This document shows, piece after piece, positions 47,655 through 56,592 of a stretch of DNA of 64,000 nt; within the stretch, counting starts at the first letter, position 1; each line of letters starts with the position of its first letter. The stretch comes from Phanerodontia chrysosporium (taxonomy: Eukaryota; Basidiomycota; Agaricomycetes; Polyporales; Phanerochaetaceae): positions 496,001-560,000 of the forward strand of contig MJGA01000005.1 in NCBI GenBank assembly GCA_001910725.1. The letters are read 5' to 3'. The notes under the pieces were generated by a model. That model was not told the DNA's origin. It did no database searches and saw only the letters and a list, made by a program, of their open reading frames with translations. The position numbers and the translations under genes were made by a program.

Positions 47655-48345
47655 TGTCACGGATGTGACGGTGCTGCCCTATTTTTCGCCGATTTTTGCC
47701 TATTTTCCTCGATTAATCCAACGGGCGAACAGCCCTCGCGCCGTCTGGAGTCCTAGCCGCCCACACTCAGCGCCTGGCCGCTCAGCGCCAGCGCCCTGAT
47801 GGCGCATCACCCCTAGACGCCAGCGCATCCCGCTGCGTGCTCAGACACTGCCCGGATCACCGGTCTGCCCTGCAACCGGTTCCCCGGATCGCCGAGGAGG
47901 CACTGTCACTCCTGATGACTCCCCTCGCCGAGACACGCCGAGCTGATCAGCCTGATGACACAGCCTCGGCCCGACACAGCCCCGAACACTGCCAGCTGAC
48001 ACAGCCTCGTGACATAGCCCTTGCACAGCCTCGCCGCGCAGCCCGCGTCGCAGCCTCGCTGGCTATGCTGAGCACTGCCCATCAGCTTAGGTAATCGTAC
48101 AGCCTGCCCTAAACACTCTGTAGTATATAAGGGTAGCACTCCTCGCTCCTGTCCGTCATCTCGACCTCTTGGTCAATACGGACAGGTAAGCCGTCATATG
48201 TATTAGTTACTATTTCAATGTTAACTTGGTCAATACGGACAGTTGAACAAACCGTTCGTCGCTGCGTGATTCGCTCCGCCGCGCCATCTCGTCGACCTCC
48301 CCATCTGTGCTCCCTCGTGAAGCGTTGAGCCCCTGCTCCGCGACA
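47655..48345 (+). repeat. 5' LTR of the gypsy element
   Basis: It begins TGTCACGG and ends GCGACA. It contains a TATATAA promoter near its end and two 17-bp direct repeats (TTGGTCAATACGGACAG) around 48169 and 48226. Confidence 0.95.
48124..48130 (+). promoter_or_regulatory. TATA box in the gypsy LTR
   Basis: TATATAA lies 34 bp before 48158, the base at which a transcript should start if the self-priming model is right. The same box recurs in the 3' LTR. Confidence 0.7.
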
Positions 48346-48347
48346 TT

Positions 48348-48357
48348 AGGTCGAGAT
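48348..48357 (+). promoter_or_regulatory. Self-priming primer-binding site (Tf1/sushi type)
   Basis: AGGTCGAGAT lies two bases after the LTR end. It is a perfect complement of ATCTCGACCT at 48158-48167, just downstream of the LTR TATA box. In Tf1-like elements the folded 5' end of the RNA primes its own reverse transcription at such a site. No match to a tRNA 3' end is evident. Confidence 0.7.
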
Positions 48358-48450
48358 CTCTTGGGTGCCCTAGGCAATTCCTTCCCTACTGCTCCCCAAA
48401 ATACCGTTTAAAAAAGTTTATTCCCTCCGATTAAAGCGAGTACGTCGTAG

Positions 48451-49224
48451 TCGAGCAGCCCGCTCACTCCGTACACGTTGCTAAGGCTTGCTTTCGCAGT
48501 GCCGAAAGACGTTCGTCGAAGCGCGGCCTCTCCGCCCCCGAACGCACCCTTGCTCAAAGACCACATCCCCCAACGCATTTTCGACCGCCTCCAACGTCGT
48601 CGCGAGGCCGGCAACCCTGTCAAGTGGACTGACCGCAAAGTCAAGGCGGTCATCAAGTACGTCTCTACGCTCCCGACACCTCCACCCTCCGTCCCCTCCA
48701 TCAACTGGACCGCCGTCCGCGAAGCCCGCGAAGCCGAACAACGCGTAGGCAACCGCATCCGCGAGCAACGCCAGCGCGAGGCGCAAGAAGCCCAGGCCGC
48801 CGTAGCCGCCTCCTCCTCTAAGCTCAGTTTGGCAGAGCGCCTCAGCGCCGCCCCGACGTACGAGCCCATCACCCGCAAGCCCATCGGCATCGACATCCCG
48901 AAGTACTCCCCCACCGACCTCGTCGGCATCTTTACGCCCAAGCTCGACGCAACCATCAAGCGTCTCAAGGCCGTCGAAGAAGTCGACCTCTTCCACCTCG
49001 TTAACAGCGACCGCGCGCACGGCGTCTGCCAGCTGCTCGAACGCCTTCGGCAGATTCGTAACGAGCTCAGCCGCCTCGCTCCTACCACTACGTTTAAGGA
49101 GTGGCATCAGTACGAGCTTGGACTAGCTCAGATTGGTGACATTCCGTTCGTCGGTTTAAGGCGCAATTTCCGCCGCATCGTAGGAGAGCTAGACATAGTG
49201 TACCGGGCCGGGTATTTCGATTAG
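48451..49224 (+). CDS. Extra ORF upstream of gypsy gag, no ATG
   Basis: A 257-codon open frame follows the primer site. It contains no ATG at all. Its product is charged and helical (HIPQRIFDRLQRRREAGNPVKW, REAEQRVGNRIREQRQREAQEAQ, QLLERLRQIRNELSRL), with protein-like composition, so it is unlikely to be chance. The gag frame (+1 relative to it) is open from about 49200, overlapping its end by about 25 bases. It may be an N-terminal extension of Gag reached by frameshift or splicing, or an extra protein of the element. Confidence 0.55.
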   Translation, partial: SSSPLTPYTLLRLAFAVPKDVRRSAASPPPNAPLLKDHIPQRIFDRLQRRREAGNPVKWTDRKVKAVIKYVSTLPTPPPSVPSINWTAVREAREAEQRVGNRIREQRQREAQEAQAAVAASSSKLSLAERLSAAPTYEPITRKPIGIDIPKYSPTDLVGIFTPKLDATIKRLKAVEEVDLFHLVNSDRAHGVCQLLERLRQIRNELSRLAPTTTFKEWHQYELGLAQIGDIPFVGLRRNFRRIVGELDIVYRAGYFD

Positions 49225-49654
49225 TTTACAAAAATACATTTCTGTCGCTCTGGATTTCGATTGTTCGAACTGCCCGCACTTCTTTGGGCGAACTACAGAG
49301 AACGGTGTCACTGCTCCTGCTGATCTCCACGTCGAGGAGAACAACGGGTCTCGAGAAGCTAGGGAGTGCAGTCAGCAGCCCTGCCCTTATCGAGAGACTG
49401 CCCCTCCGCTACTCCCGGTTCCGCCTAGCGACCGAGAAACACAGTTCGAACGCCCTCATTTCGCGCAACGGCTAGAATTCGCCCGCGCCTCTGCTACTAC
49501 TCCGAATACTCCCGATCACAGTCCCCCGGACAGCAGCCACCACTCGTCTCCCGAGACATCACTCGGCTCCGTCCTCTCCGATCACGAACCAGCTCCCTCG
49601 CCCCTCGATCTCTCCCGTGCTCACTCAGGAGCCAACACTCCCCGTCCTCCCAAC

Positions 49655-50905
49655 ATGTCGAGCACTCCCGGTGGAGCGCCTCCTGGCCCGGCTCCCCCCG
49701 ATCCCATCTCTGCTGCCCTCCTGCAAATGGCTCAGGCGATGACGCAGCTTACAAATACGGTTAACACTCTGGCCCAGACTATTGGCGCCAATCGGACAAC
49801 GGTCAACGCAACGGTCAATGCCAACAAGGAGCTCCCCTTCGTCGAGAAGCCCATGCCGTTTAAAGGGAAGGGTTCGGACACGGCCCGTCTCTTCCGCGCC
49901 GCCTATCGCATCTACGCCGACGGACAGCCGGAGAAATTCGGCAAGCGCGACGTCAACGGTAACCTCGAGCGGGACGCAAACACCGGCAAGATCTTGGTAG
50001 ACGGCCAGAAGTGGATCGTCGGCGCTCTCTCCTTCATGCAGGATGAAGCGGCGGAATGGGCACGGCAGTACATCGAGCAAGCGGCAGACGGCACTCAGAT
50101 ATTCGACGGCTCTCGCGCTACGTTCTGGGAAGCTTTCAAGAACCGGTTCGAGCCCATGGACGAGAAGGCCGAGGCTCTCAGCAAGCTGCAGGCATGTACA
50201 CAAGGCAACCGCCGGTTCGCGGAGTTCTTTGCGGAGTTCCAAGCCCTCGCCGGCCGCACGAAGCTCACCCCGGAAGACCTGGCAGCTCGGCTACGGACGA
50301 AGTTTAACAAGGACTATCTCGAGCGGATCTCATACATGGTCAACCCCAGCACCGGCAAAGGTCCCGAGACGTACGACGAGCTCAAGAACGCGGGTTTCGC
50401 CGTCGACCGGTCGAAGGACAAGCTCTCGCAAGACCTCTTGGCACAGCAAGGCAAGACGTCTTCGACTCCGGCTAGCTCGTCGGCGCGCGCCTTCTGCGAC
50501 CCGAACGCGATGGACATCGATGCCGCGAACATAGACGAGCTGTTTAAGGGTCTCACCGGCACGGATCTCAAGCGCCAGTTCGACGCCGTCATGAAGGATC
50601 GCTGCAAGGTCTGCGGCTCGAAGTCCCACAAGTCCACGGACCCCGTGCACCGCGACTCGGTTTGCAACCACTGCGGCAAGAAGAGTCACTGGTCCCGCGT
50701 CTGTCGTGCCCGCCTCGAGGGCAAGCCGAGAACCGCCCCCGCTACCGCCGCCGTCCGCGCTTCGTCTTCGGATACCTCGTCACAGGACTCCTCGTCTCCG
50801 GCCTCCTCGTCTTCTGGCAGCTCGTCTGACGACCAAGCCGCCGCGCTCGCCGCCCTCCGTGATCAGCTGGCTCTGATACAAAAGCAGCTCGGGGGTTTTG
50901 CTTAA
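49655..50905 (+). CDS. gag: Gypsy Gag polyprotein
   Basis: The ATG at 49655 gives 416 residues. The capsid region (PFKGKGSDTARLFRAAYRIYA ... SRATFWEAFKNRFEP, RRFAEFFAEFQALAGRT) matches the retrotransposon gag family. A zinc knuckle CNHCGKKSHWSRVC follows a second Cys-rich stretch CKVCGSKSHK. The tail is Ser-rich with a final coiled helix. The same frame is open about 150 codons further upstream, with no ATG, so the protein may be longer. The stop at 50903-50905 is preceded by a slippery heptamer. Confidence 0.92.
   Translation: MSSTPGGAPPGPAPPDPISAALLQMAQAMTQLTNTVNTLAQTIGANRTTVNATVNANKELPFVEKPMPFKGKGSDTARLFRAAYRIYADGQPEKFGKRDVNGNLERDANTGKILVDGQKWIVGALSFMQDEAAEWARQYIEQAADGTQIFDGSRATFWEAFKNRFEPMDEKAEALSKLQACTQGNRRFAEFFAEFQALAGRTKLTPEDLAARLRTKFNKDYLERISYMVNPSTGKGPETYDELKNAGFAVDRSKDKLSQDLLAQQGKTSSTPASSSARAFCDPNAMDIDAANIDELFKGLTGTDLKRQFDAVMKDRCKVCGSKSHKSTDPVHRDSVCNHCGKKSHWSRVCRARLEGKPRTAPATAAVRASSSDTSSQDSSSPASSSSGSSSDDQAAALAALRDQLALIQKQLGGFA
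50893..50899 (+). promoter_or_regulatory. Putative -1 ribosomal frameshift site between gag and pol
   Basis: G GGT TTT, in the gag frame, fits the X XXY YYZ slippery pattern. It lies one codon before the gag stop. The pol frame is -1 to gag and is open across this site. Confidence 0.65.
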
Positions 50906-53900
50906 GGGGCCGGAGTGACGCCGCATCGTCGGTCCCCGTCTCGTCAAGCCCGGATTCAACTCCGGCGCCTTCGTTAGAACCACAGGACATTTCGGACTCT
51001 ATCCGCTCGTGTACGATATCCGTATTGGACCCTTTCTCGAATCACTACCGTGTACCAGTAAAGCTCACCGGAATCAATAAGACTATTCGCACGCCTGCAA
51101 TGATTGACTCCGGTGCGACTTCGCTGTTCATCCACGAAGACTTCTGCAAGCAGCATAAGATTCTCACGGTACCACTCAAAAGGGAGATTACATTATACAA
51201 CATCGACGGAACCAAGAACGAAGCAGGGTCTATCACGCGTCGCGCCAGACTCCAGCTGACTGTGGGCTCTTACACGTTTAAGGAGGAGTTTCTTGTCACG
51301 AACATCGGTCCGGAGGACGTCATCCTCGGACTTCCGTGGCTCAAGAAATGGAATCCGAACATCGACTGGGAAACGGGAGACGTCCAATTTCAGCTCCGCG
51401 GCGGAGCTGAGGACACCCCGGTTTTCGGTATCCATCAGATTGACGCCAACCGCTCCGAACGCCGTGAATGGCTTCGAGCAGGCATTGTTGAGGACGCCAA
51501 GGACGAAGTCTGGATTCTCGCTGGTTACACTTACTCGCAAGCGATCGCTGTCGAAGCCAACCGTGAGAAGTACGCCAAGACGTTTGAAGAGCTGGTTCTC
51601 AAGGAGTACCACCGACATAAGAAGGTGTTCTCCGAAGAGGAATCACACCGCCTTCCGAAGCATCAACCCTGGGATCACGCGATAGATCTCGTTCCGGACG
51701 CCCCGGCATCGATCAAATCAAAGGTCTACCCCATGTCCCCAATCGAGAACGAGGAACTACAGCGGTTCATCGACGACGCACTCGCCAAGGGCTATATCGT
51801 CCCCAGCAAGTCTCCGATCGCCTCCCCTGTATTCTTCATCAAGAAGAAGGACGGCAAGCTCCGGTTCATCCAAGATTATCGCAAGCTCAACGACATCACT
51901 GTGAAGAATCGCTACCCCCTTCCGCTCACCTCCGACATCATTGGGAAGCTCCGGGGCGCTAAGATCTTCACCAAGTTCGACGTCCGTTGGGGCTACAACA
52001 ACGTCCGGATTAAGGAAGGTGACGAGTGGAAAGCTGCCTTCGTCACCAACCGCGGTCTCTTCGAACCCCGAGTTATGTACTTCGGTCTGTGCAACAGCCC
52101 TGCCACGTTCCAGGCCCTCATGAATCACATCTTCGCCGACCTCATTGCCGAAAGCAAGGTCGCAGTCTACCTCGACGACATCCTCATCTGGTCGAACGAT
52201 CTCGCTTCACATCGGAAGATTGTTCACGAGGTCCTAGCACGCCTCGCCAAGTACGACCTGTACCTTCGGCCCGAGAAGTGCGAGTTCGAGCGCTCAGAGA
52301 TCGAATATCTTGGGCTCCTCATCAGCGAAGGACAAGTCGGCATGGACCCAGGCAAGGTTAAGGCAGTAGCCGAGTGGCCGACCCCGAAGAACCTCAAAGA
52401 CGTACGAGGCTTTGTCGGGTTCGCCAACTTCTATCGCCATTTCATCAAAGACTTCTCAAAGATCTGCCGTCCGCTGCACGATCTGACGAAGAAGGATACT
52501 CCGTTTAATTGGGGTCCCGCACAGGCAGAAGCCTTCGAGACGCTCAAGCGCGCTTTCACGACTCAGCCCGTGCTCGCCATGTGGAGCATTGATCGGCCAA
52601 CTCGCGTCGAGACCGATGCTTCCGGCTACGCCACCGGAGGAGTCATAGCCCAACGCAACCCTGAAGATGGTCTCTGGCATCCAATCGCGTATCGCTCGCA
52701 AACCATGAGCCCCGCCGAGCGGAACTACGAGATCTGGGACCGTGAGATGCTTGCAATCATCGAAGCTCTCAAGGACTGGCGCCAGTTCCTCGAAGGTCTC
52801 CCGGAGCCTTTTGAGATCTGGACCGACCATCAGAATCTCCAGTACTGGAAGACTGCGCAGAATCTCACGCGGCGACAAGCCCGATGGGCCTCCTACCTCG
52901 CTGAGTACGACTTCCGCATCATCCACCGCCCTGGCAAGACCCATCTCCTCGCTGACCCGCTCTCCCGGCCCTCCTCGCTGCATGTCTCCGACGAAGAAGA
53001 CAATCGCTCGCAAGTAGTATTGAAGCCAGAGCTGTTTAAGATAGCCGCCACGGCAGCCTTCGCAAACCCCTCCCCCCTCGAGAAGCGCATTCGCGACTGC
53101 TCCGAAAAGGAAAAGGAAGTCGCAGACGCTCTGCAGGTTCTCCGGACCAAGGGGCCCCGCAAGCTGCGCAACGGCGTTCTCGAATGGGAAGAGGACAACG
53201 GCCTTCTGTACTACCATGGGAAAGTCTATGTCCCGAACAGTGCCGCGCTGCGCAACGACGTCATCAAGTCCTGCCACGACGCGCCGACCGCCGGACACCC
53301 TGGGAAACACACCACCCTCGAATTGGTCTCTCGGTACTATTGGTGGCCGCGCATCTCCGCCGACGTTAGCCGCTACGTGCTCGGCTGCGATCAATGTCAA
53401 CGGTACAAGTCCGCCCCGCATCCGAAAGCCACTCTACAGCCCCACGATGTCCCTTCAGGGCCCTGGGAACACGTCGGCGTGGATCTCATCACGCAGCTCC
53501 CACGCGACGCCAAGACCAAGAAGGACTCGATCGCGGTCTACGTGGACCACTATTCGGATCAGTGCCACCTGGTGCCGGTTGACTCGACGATCACCGCAGC
53601 CGGGATGGGCGACGTCCATTACACCGACATCTTCCGCCTCCACGGCCTCCCGCGCAAGATCTTCTCCGATCGCGGGCCACAGTTTGCAGCTCAGTACATA
53701 CGAGTGCTGTACAAGCGCCTCGGCATCGCTACCGGCCTCACCACGGCGTATCACCCGGAAGGCAACGGCAAGGTCGAACGCAAGAATCAGGAAGTCGAGA
53801 AGTTCCTGCGTCCCTTCGTCTCCCAGCGCCAAGATGACTGGGTCGATTGGCTCCCGATGGCCGAGTTTACCCTGAACTCGCACGTGTCTAGTGCTACCGA

Positions 53901-54657
53901 GCGCACACCCTTCGAGATTGTTTACGGCTACACACCGGACTTCACGATCCCGGCCGGCAAACACACCAAGGTTCCCGCCCTCGATGAGCGCCTAGATCGC
54001 ATGGCTCACGTTCGCAAAGAGGCTGAAGCTGCCTTGCGCCTAACCAAAGCCCGAATGAAAGAAGAATACGAGGCCGCGAAGAAACGCGCCCATTCCTTCA
54101 AAGTCGGCGATCAGGTTTGGCTCAGCACGAAGGACCTCAGCATCGATCAGCCCTCGCCCAAGCTCGGCCCCCGCCAGCTGGGTCCGTTTAAGGTTCTGGA
54201 AAAGATCGGCGATCTGGACTATCGGCTCGAGCTCCCGAGCTGGCTGAAAATCCACCCGGTTTTCCATGTCAACCGCCTCAGCCCGTGGCACGATCAGGGC
54301 GTAGAGAAGCCTCTGCCTCCCAAACCTGTCAAGGTTGCCGGCGAAGAAGAATACGTCGTCGAGAAGGTCCTCGACAGCCGCATATACCGCCGCCAACTGC
54401 AGTACAAAGTCCGCTGGAAAGGCTATGGCCAAGCCGGCGACACGTGGGAAAAGGCAGACAACCTCAAGCACGCCAAAGCTCTGGTCAACAAGTTCCATCG
54501 CGAAAATCCGGAAGCGCCCCGCAAGCTCGCTGCCACCGCCTTCGAAGCCCTTGCCGCCTCTTTTCGCCCGTTCGTCACTGAAGTCGACGTCTCTCTCCTT
54601 CCTGCCTCTGATCGTGCTAAGGCCGATCTCGATTGGGAGGAGGGGCGCCACATCTGA
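50902..54657 (+). CDS. pol: Gypsy Pol polyprotein with chromodomain
   Basis: Read from the frameshift region it is about 1250 residues. Numbering from the TTG at 51025, domains are: protease (IDSGAT, about residue 28), reverse transcriptase (QDYRKLNDITVKNRYPLP; YLDD near 382), RNase H (TDASGYATGG near 530; DHQNLQYW), integrase zinc finger (HxxxxxGHPGKH ... CDQCQ, about 751-791), DDE core (VDHYSD, FSDRGPQF, EGNGKVERKN, about 842, 880 and 917), and a C-terminal chromodomain at about 1107-1165 (VRWKGYGQAGDTWEK). Chromodomains of such integrases steer insertion toward marked chromatin. All catalytic motifs are intact. There is no ATG at the start, consistent with expression as a Gag-Pol fusion. 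Confidence 0.96.
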   Translation, partial: LRGRSDAASSVPVSSSPDSTPAPSLEPQDISDSIRSCTISVLDPFSNHYRVPVKLTGINKTIRTPAMIDSGATSLFIHEDFCKQHKILTVPLKREITLYNIDGTKNEAGSITRRARLQLTVGSYTFKEEFLVTNIGPEDVILGLPWLKKWNPNIDWETGDVQFQLRGGAEDTPVFGIHQIDANRSERREWLRAGIVEDAKDEVWILAGYTYSQAIAVEANREKYAKTFEELVLKEYHRHKKVFSEEESHRLPKHQPWDHAIDLVPDAPASIKSKVYPMSPIENEELQRFIDDALAKGYIVPSKSPIASPVFFIKKKDGKLRFIQDYRKLNDITVKNRYPLPLTSDIIGKLRGAKIFTKFDVRWGYNNVRIKEGDEWKAAFVTNRGLFEPRVMYFGLCNSPATFQALMNHIFADLIAESKVAVYLDDILIWSNDLASHRKIVHEVLARLAKYDLYLRPEKCEFERSEIEYLGLLISEGQVGMDPGKVKAVAEWPTPKNLKDVRGFVGFANFYRHFIKDFSKICRPLHDLTKKDTPFNWGPAQAEAFETLKRAFTTQPVLAMWSIDRPTRVETDASGYATGGVIAQRNPEDGLWHPIAYRSQTMSPAERNYEIWDREMLAIIEALKDWRQFLEGLPEPFEIWTDHQNLQYWKTAQNLTRRQARWASYLAEYDFRIIHRPGKTHLLADPLSRPSSLHVSDEEDNRSQVVLKPELFKIAATAAFANPSPLEKRIRDCSEKEKEVADALQVLRTKGPRKLRNGVLEWEEDNGLLYYHGKVYVPNSAALRNDVIKSCHDAPTAGHPGKHTTLELVSRYYWWPRISADVSRYVLGCDQCQRYKSAPHPKATLQPHDVPSGPWEHVGVDLITQLPRDAKTKKDSIAVYVDHYSDQCHLVPVDSTITAAGMGDVHYTDIFRLHGLPRKIFSDRGPQFAAQYIRVLYKRLGIATGLTTAYHPEGNGKVERKNQEVEKFLRPFVSQRQDDWVDWLPMAEFTLNSHVSSATERTPFEIVYGYTPDFTIPAGKHTKVPALDERLDRMAHVRKEAEAALRLTKARMKEEYEAAKKRAHSFKVGDQVWLSTKDLSIDQPSPKLGPRQLGPFKVLEKIGDLDYRLELPSWLKIHPVFHVNRLSPWHDQGVEKPLPPKPVKVAGEEEYVVEKVLDSRIYRRQLQYKVRWKGYGQAGDTWEKADNLKHAKALVNKFHRENPEAPRKLAATAFEALAASFRPFVTEVDVSLLPASDRAKADLDWEEGRHI

Positions 54658-54682
54658 CGACTTCGCGAGGACGCTCGGTTTT

Positions 54683-54693
54683 AGGAGGGGGGT
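54683..54693 (+). promoter_or_regulatory. Polypurine tract of the gypsy element
   Basis: AGGAGGGGGGT lies two bases before the TGTCACGG start of the 3' LTR. Confidence 0.85.
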
Positions 54694-54695
54694 AA

Positions 54696-55386
54696 TGTCA
54701 CGGATGTGACGGTGCTGCCCTATTTTTCGCCGATTTTTGCCTATTTTCCTCGATTAATCCAACGGGCGAACAGCCCTCGCGCCGTCTGGAGTCCTAGCCC
54801 CCCACACTCAGCGCCTGGCCGCTCAGCGCCAGCGCCCTGATGGCGCATCACCCCTAGACGCCAGCGCATCCCGCTGCGCGCTCAGACACTGCCCGGATCA
54901 CCGGTCTGCCCTGCAACCGGTTCCCCGGATCGCCGAGGAGGCACTGTCACTCCTGATGACTCCCCTCGCCGAGACACGCCGAGCTGATCAGCCTGATGAC
55001 ACAGCCTCGGCCCGACACAGCCCCGAACACTGCCAGCTGACACAGCCTCGTGACATAGCCCTTGCACAGCCTCGCCGCGCAGCCCGCGTCGCAGCCTCGC
55101 TGGCTATGCTGAGCACTGCCCATCAGCTTAGGTAATCGTACAGCCTGCCCTAAACACTCTGTAGTATATAAGGGTAGCACTCCTCGCTCCTGTCCGTCAT
55201 CTCGACCTCTTGGTCAATACGGACAGGTAAGCCGTCATATGTATTAGTTACTATTTCAATGTTAACTTGGTCAATACGGACAGTTGAACAAACCGTTCGT
55301 CGCTGCGTGATTCGCTCCGCCGCGCCATCTCGTCGACCTCCCCATCTGTGCTCCCTCGTGAAGCGTTGAGCCCCTGCTCCACGACA
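54696..55386 (+). repeat. 3' LTR of the gypsy element
   Basis: It is 691 bp, the same length as the 5' LTR. Differences seen are at the run after CCTAGCC, in CTGCG[T/C]GCTC and in the last CTCC[G/A]CGACA. Confidence 0.95.
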
Positions 55387-56168
55387 CCGTGGGACCAACA
55401 TTCCTTCCAATCTGAAGACGATCTAGTCGACTTTTAAGGCATATGAGGTCCTGGCGAACAGCGGCCTTTCGTTGCCGCACCTCCGTATCTCCGCGTGCCA
55501 GCTGGGATAGAGAATTACAGAGTTCTTGATATTCGGCCTCAATGCTTCTGATCATCTCCTCCGAGGCTATAGACAGACGGAAGTTGCACTTCTGGATAGC
55601 CGCATCCATACTATCGAGTACTCGTAAAGTCTTCGCGTCGCGACGCGATCGGCGAGATTCAGGCTGGGCAGAGAACGACTGAAGGAGTTGACAGGCTTCA
55701 GATTGTAGTTCCGCAATTGAGGGGACGTAGGAGCTATTGGTAGAGGCGGTCGTTGCTACTTGGCACTGTACTTCTTCGCGGGAATGCCAGAGCGGGCTAG
55801 AGGTTGCGGCGGCGGTTGCATTGTCTCCCATTGTGGCACGGAACCCGTCGGTAACGACAATATCCATCACAGCATCTTCCCCGCTCGTCCGACCGAGCGG
55901 AGAGTCGATTGGGTGAGTTGGGGTACGACGTGTGAAGTCGTGCACACTCGCCGAGTGGACCAAATAATCATATTCCGAGAAACGCCTTCCCAGACGCCCA
56001 TGACTTCCTAAACACTGTTCGCATTTGCACGTCCGAAACTGGGCAGGTCTGGCAGGCATGGTCAGGGCAGATTGTTGGCGCTTGTCCTTCCGAGGATGAC
56101 CGAGACCGGACGCCTACGTGGTGTAACCGTGTAGAATGCGTAGGATGGCCAGGAAAGAGGGGAGAGCA

Positions 56169-56407
56169 CTACGCAGTACGACCGCGTAGGACAAGCAGGG
56201 GTGGGGAGGAGGACTACGTAGTACGACCGCGTAGTACAACCGGGCACGACCAGGATGAGGTGGGATGTTGAAGGCTACGCAGTACGACCGCGTAGGACGG
56301 ACAGAGGGGTAGGAGGGGAGGTGGACTACGTAGTACGACCGCGTAGTACAACCGGGCACGACCAGGATGAGGTGGGATGTTGAAGGCTACGCAGTGCGAC
56401 CGCGTAG
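56169..56407. repeat. Array of five 21-bp palindromic-ended repeats
   Basis: Copies start at 56169, 56214, 56275, 56326 and 56387. Each begins CTACGYAGTRCGACC and ends GCGTAG, so CTACG and CGTAG form an inverted pair. The second and third copies with their spacers repeat as a 112-bp unit (56214-56325 and from 56326). The array lies 110-350 bp upstream of the transposase ATG. It may be a transposase-binding or promoter array; the function is inferred from position only. Confidence 0.8.
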
Positions 56408-56592
56408 TAGGGAAGGGGAAATTTCCCGGACCTACAGAGCTAGTATGCTGTGGGTAGCGTTCTATTAATATAATATCACAAGATTAGACTTACCCTATGT
56501 AGGCTCGGCGGTGGAGACTCGTCAGTAATTGACGTGTTTGAAGACATTGGGACGCAGCAGTATTTTTGGCTTACATAATACTAGCCCGCTGG

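Larger units (their letters stand above)
47655..55386 (+). mobile_element. Complete Ty3/gypsy chromodomain retrotransposon
   Basis: The element is 7.73 kb with two 691-bp LTRs and a 5-bp target duplication CCGTG at 47650-47654 and 55387-55391. The LTRs differ at three positions that I can see, about 0.4 percent. Gag and a single long pol are open. The order protease, reverse transcriptase, RNase H, integrase and C-terminal chromodomain marks a chromovirus. A self-priming type primer site and a polypurine tract are present. It looks structurally able to move. It sits inside an exon of the transposase gene, in opposite orientation. Confidence 0.95.
44747..56059 (-). pseudogene. Tnp2/CACTA-like (Plavaka-type) transposase, split by a gypsy element
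   Basis: The N-terminal part runs from ATG at 56059 (MPARPAQFRTCKCEQCLGSHG) to the gypsy target site at 55387-55391. The rest resumes at about 47649. With one target copy removed, the exon reads on and splices (GT at about 47634, AG near 47580) into a long exon to about 45413, then via an intron to about 45360-44747. Family features are the Cys-rich YAACPECHYIYEP, the first acidic residue in ALFVDFFSAEGKSLHN, LDLNGRK-type Cys pairs (CSICDLNG), DAMHCLYEGL, and a late YGPIRSWWCFPFERLVG block like DUF4218. These enzymes cut and paste DNA elements. Apart from the gypsy insertion the frame looks intact, so inactivation is recent. Confidence 0.75.

Noticed and set aside
47655..48345. Small ORFs in the gypsy LTRs as genes
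   Set aside because: The same ORFs occur in both LTRs and are simply LTR sequence.
52456..53421. Long minus-strand ORF inside gypsy pol
   Set aside because: It lies opposite the reverse transcriptase and RNase H region, which is clearly coding, so it is a shadow frame.
56169..56407. CRISPR array
   Set aside because: The repeats are palindromic-ended with regular spacing, but spacers are themselves repeated and the genome is eukaryotic.
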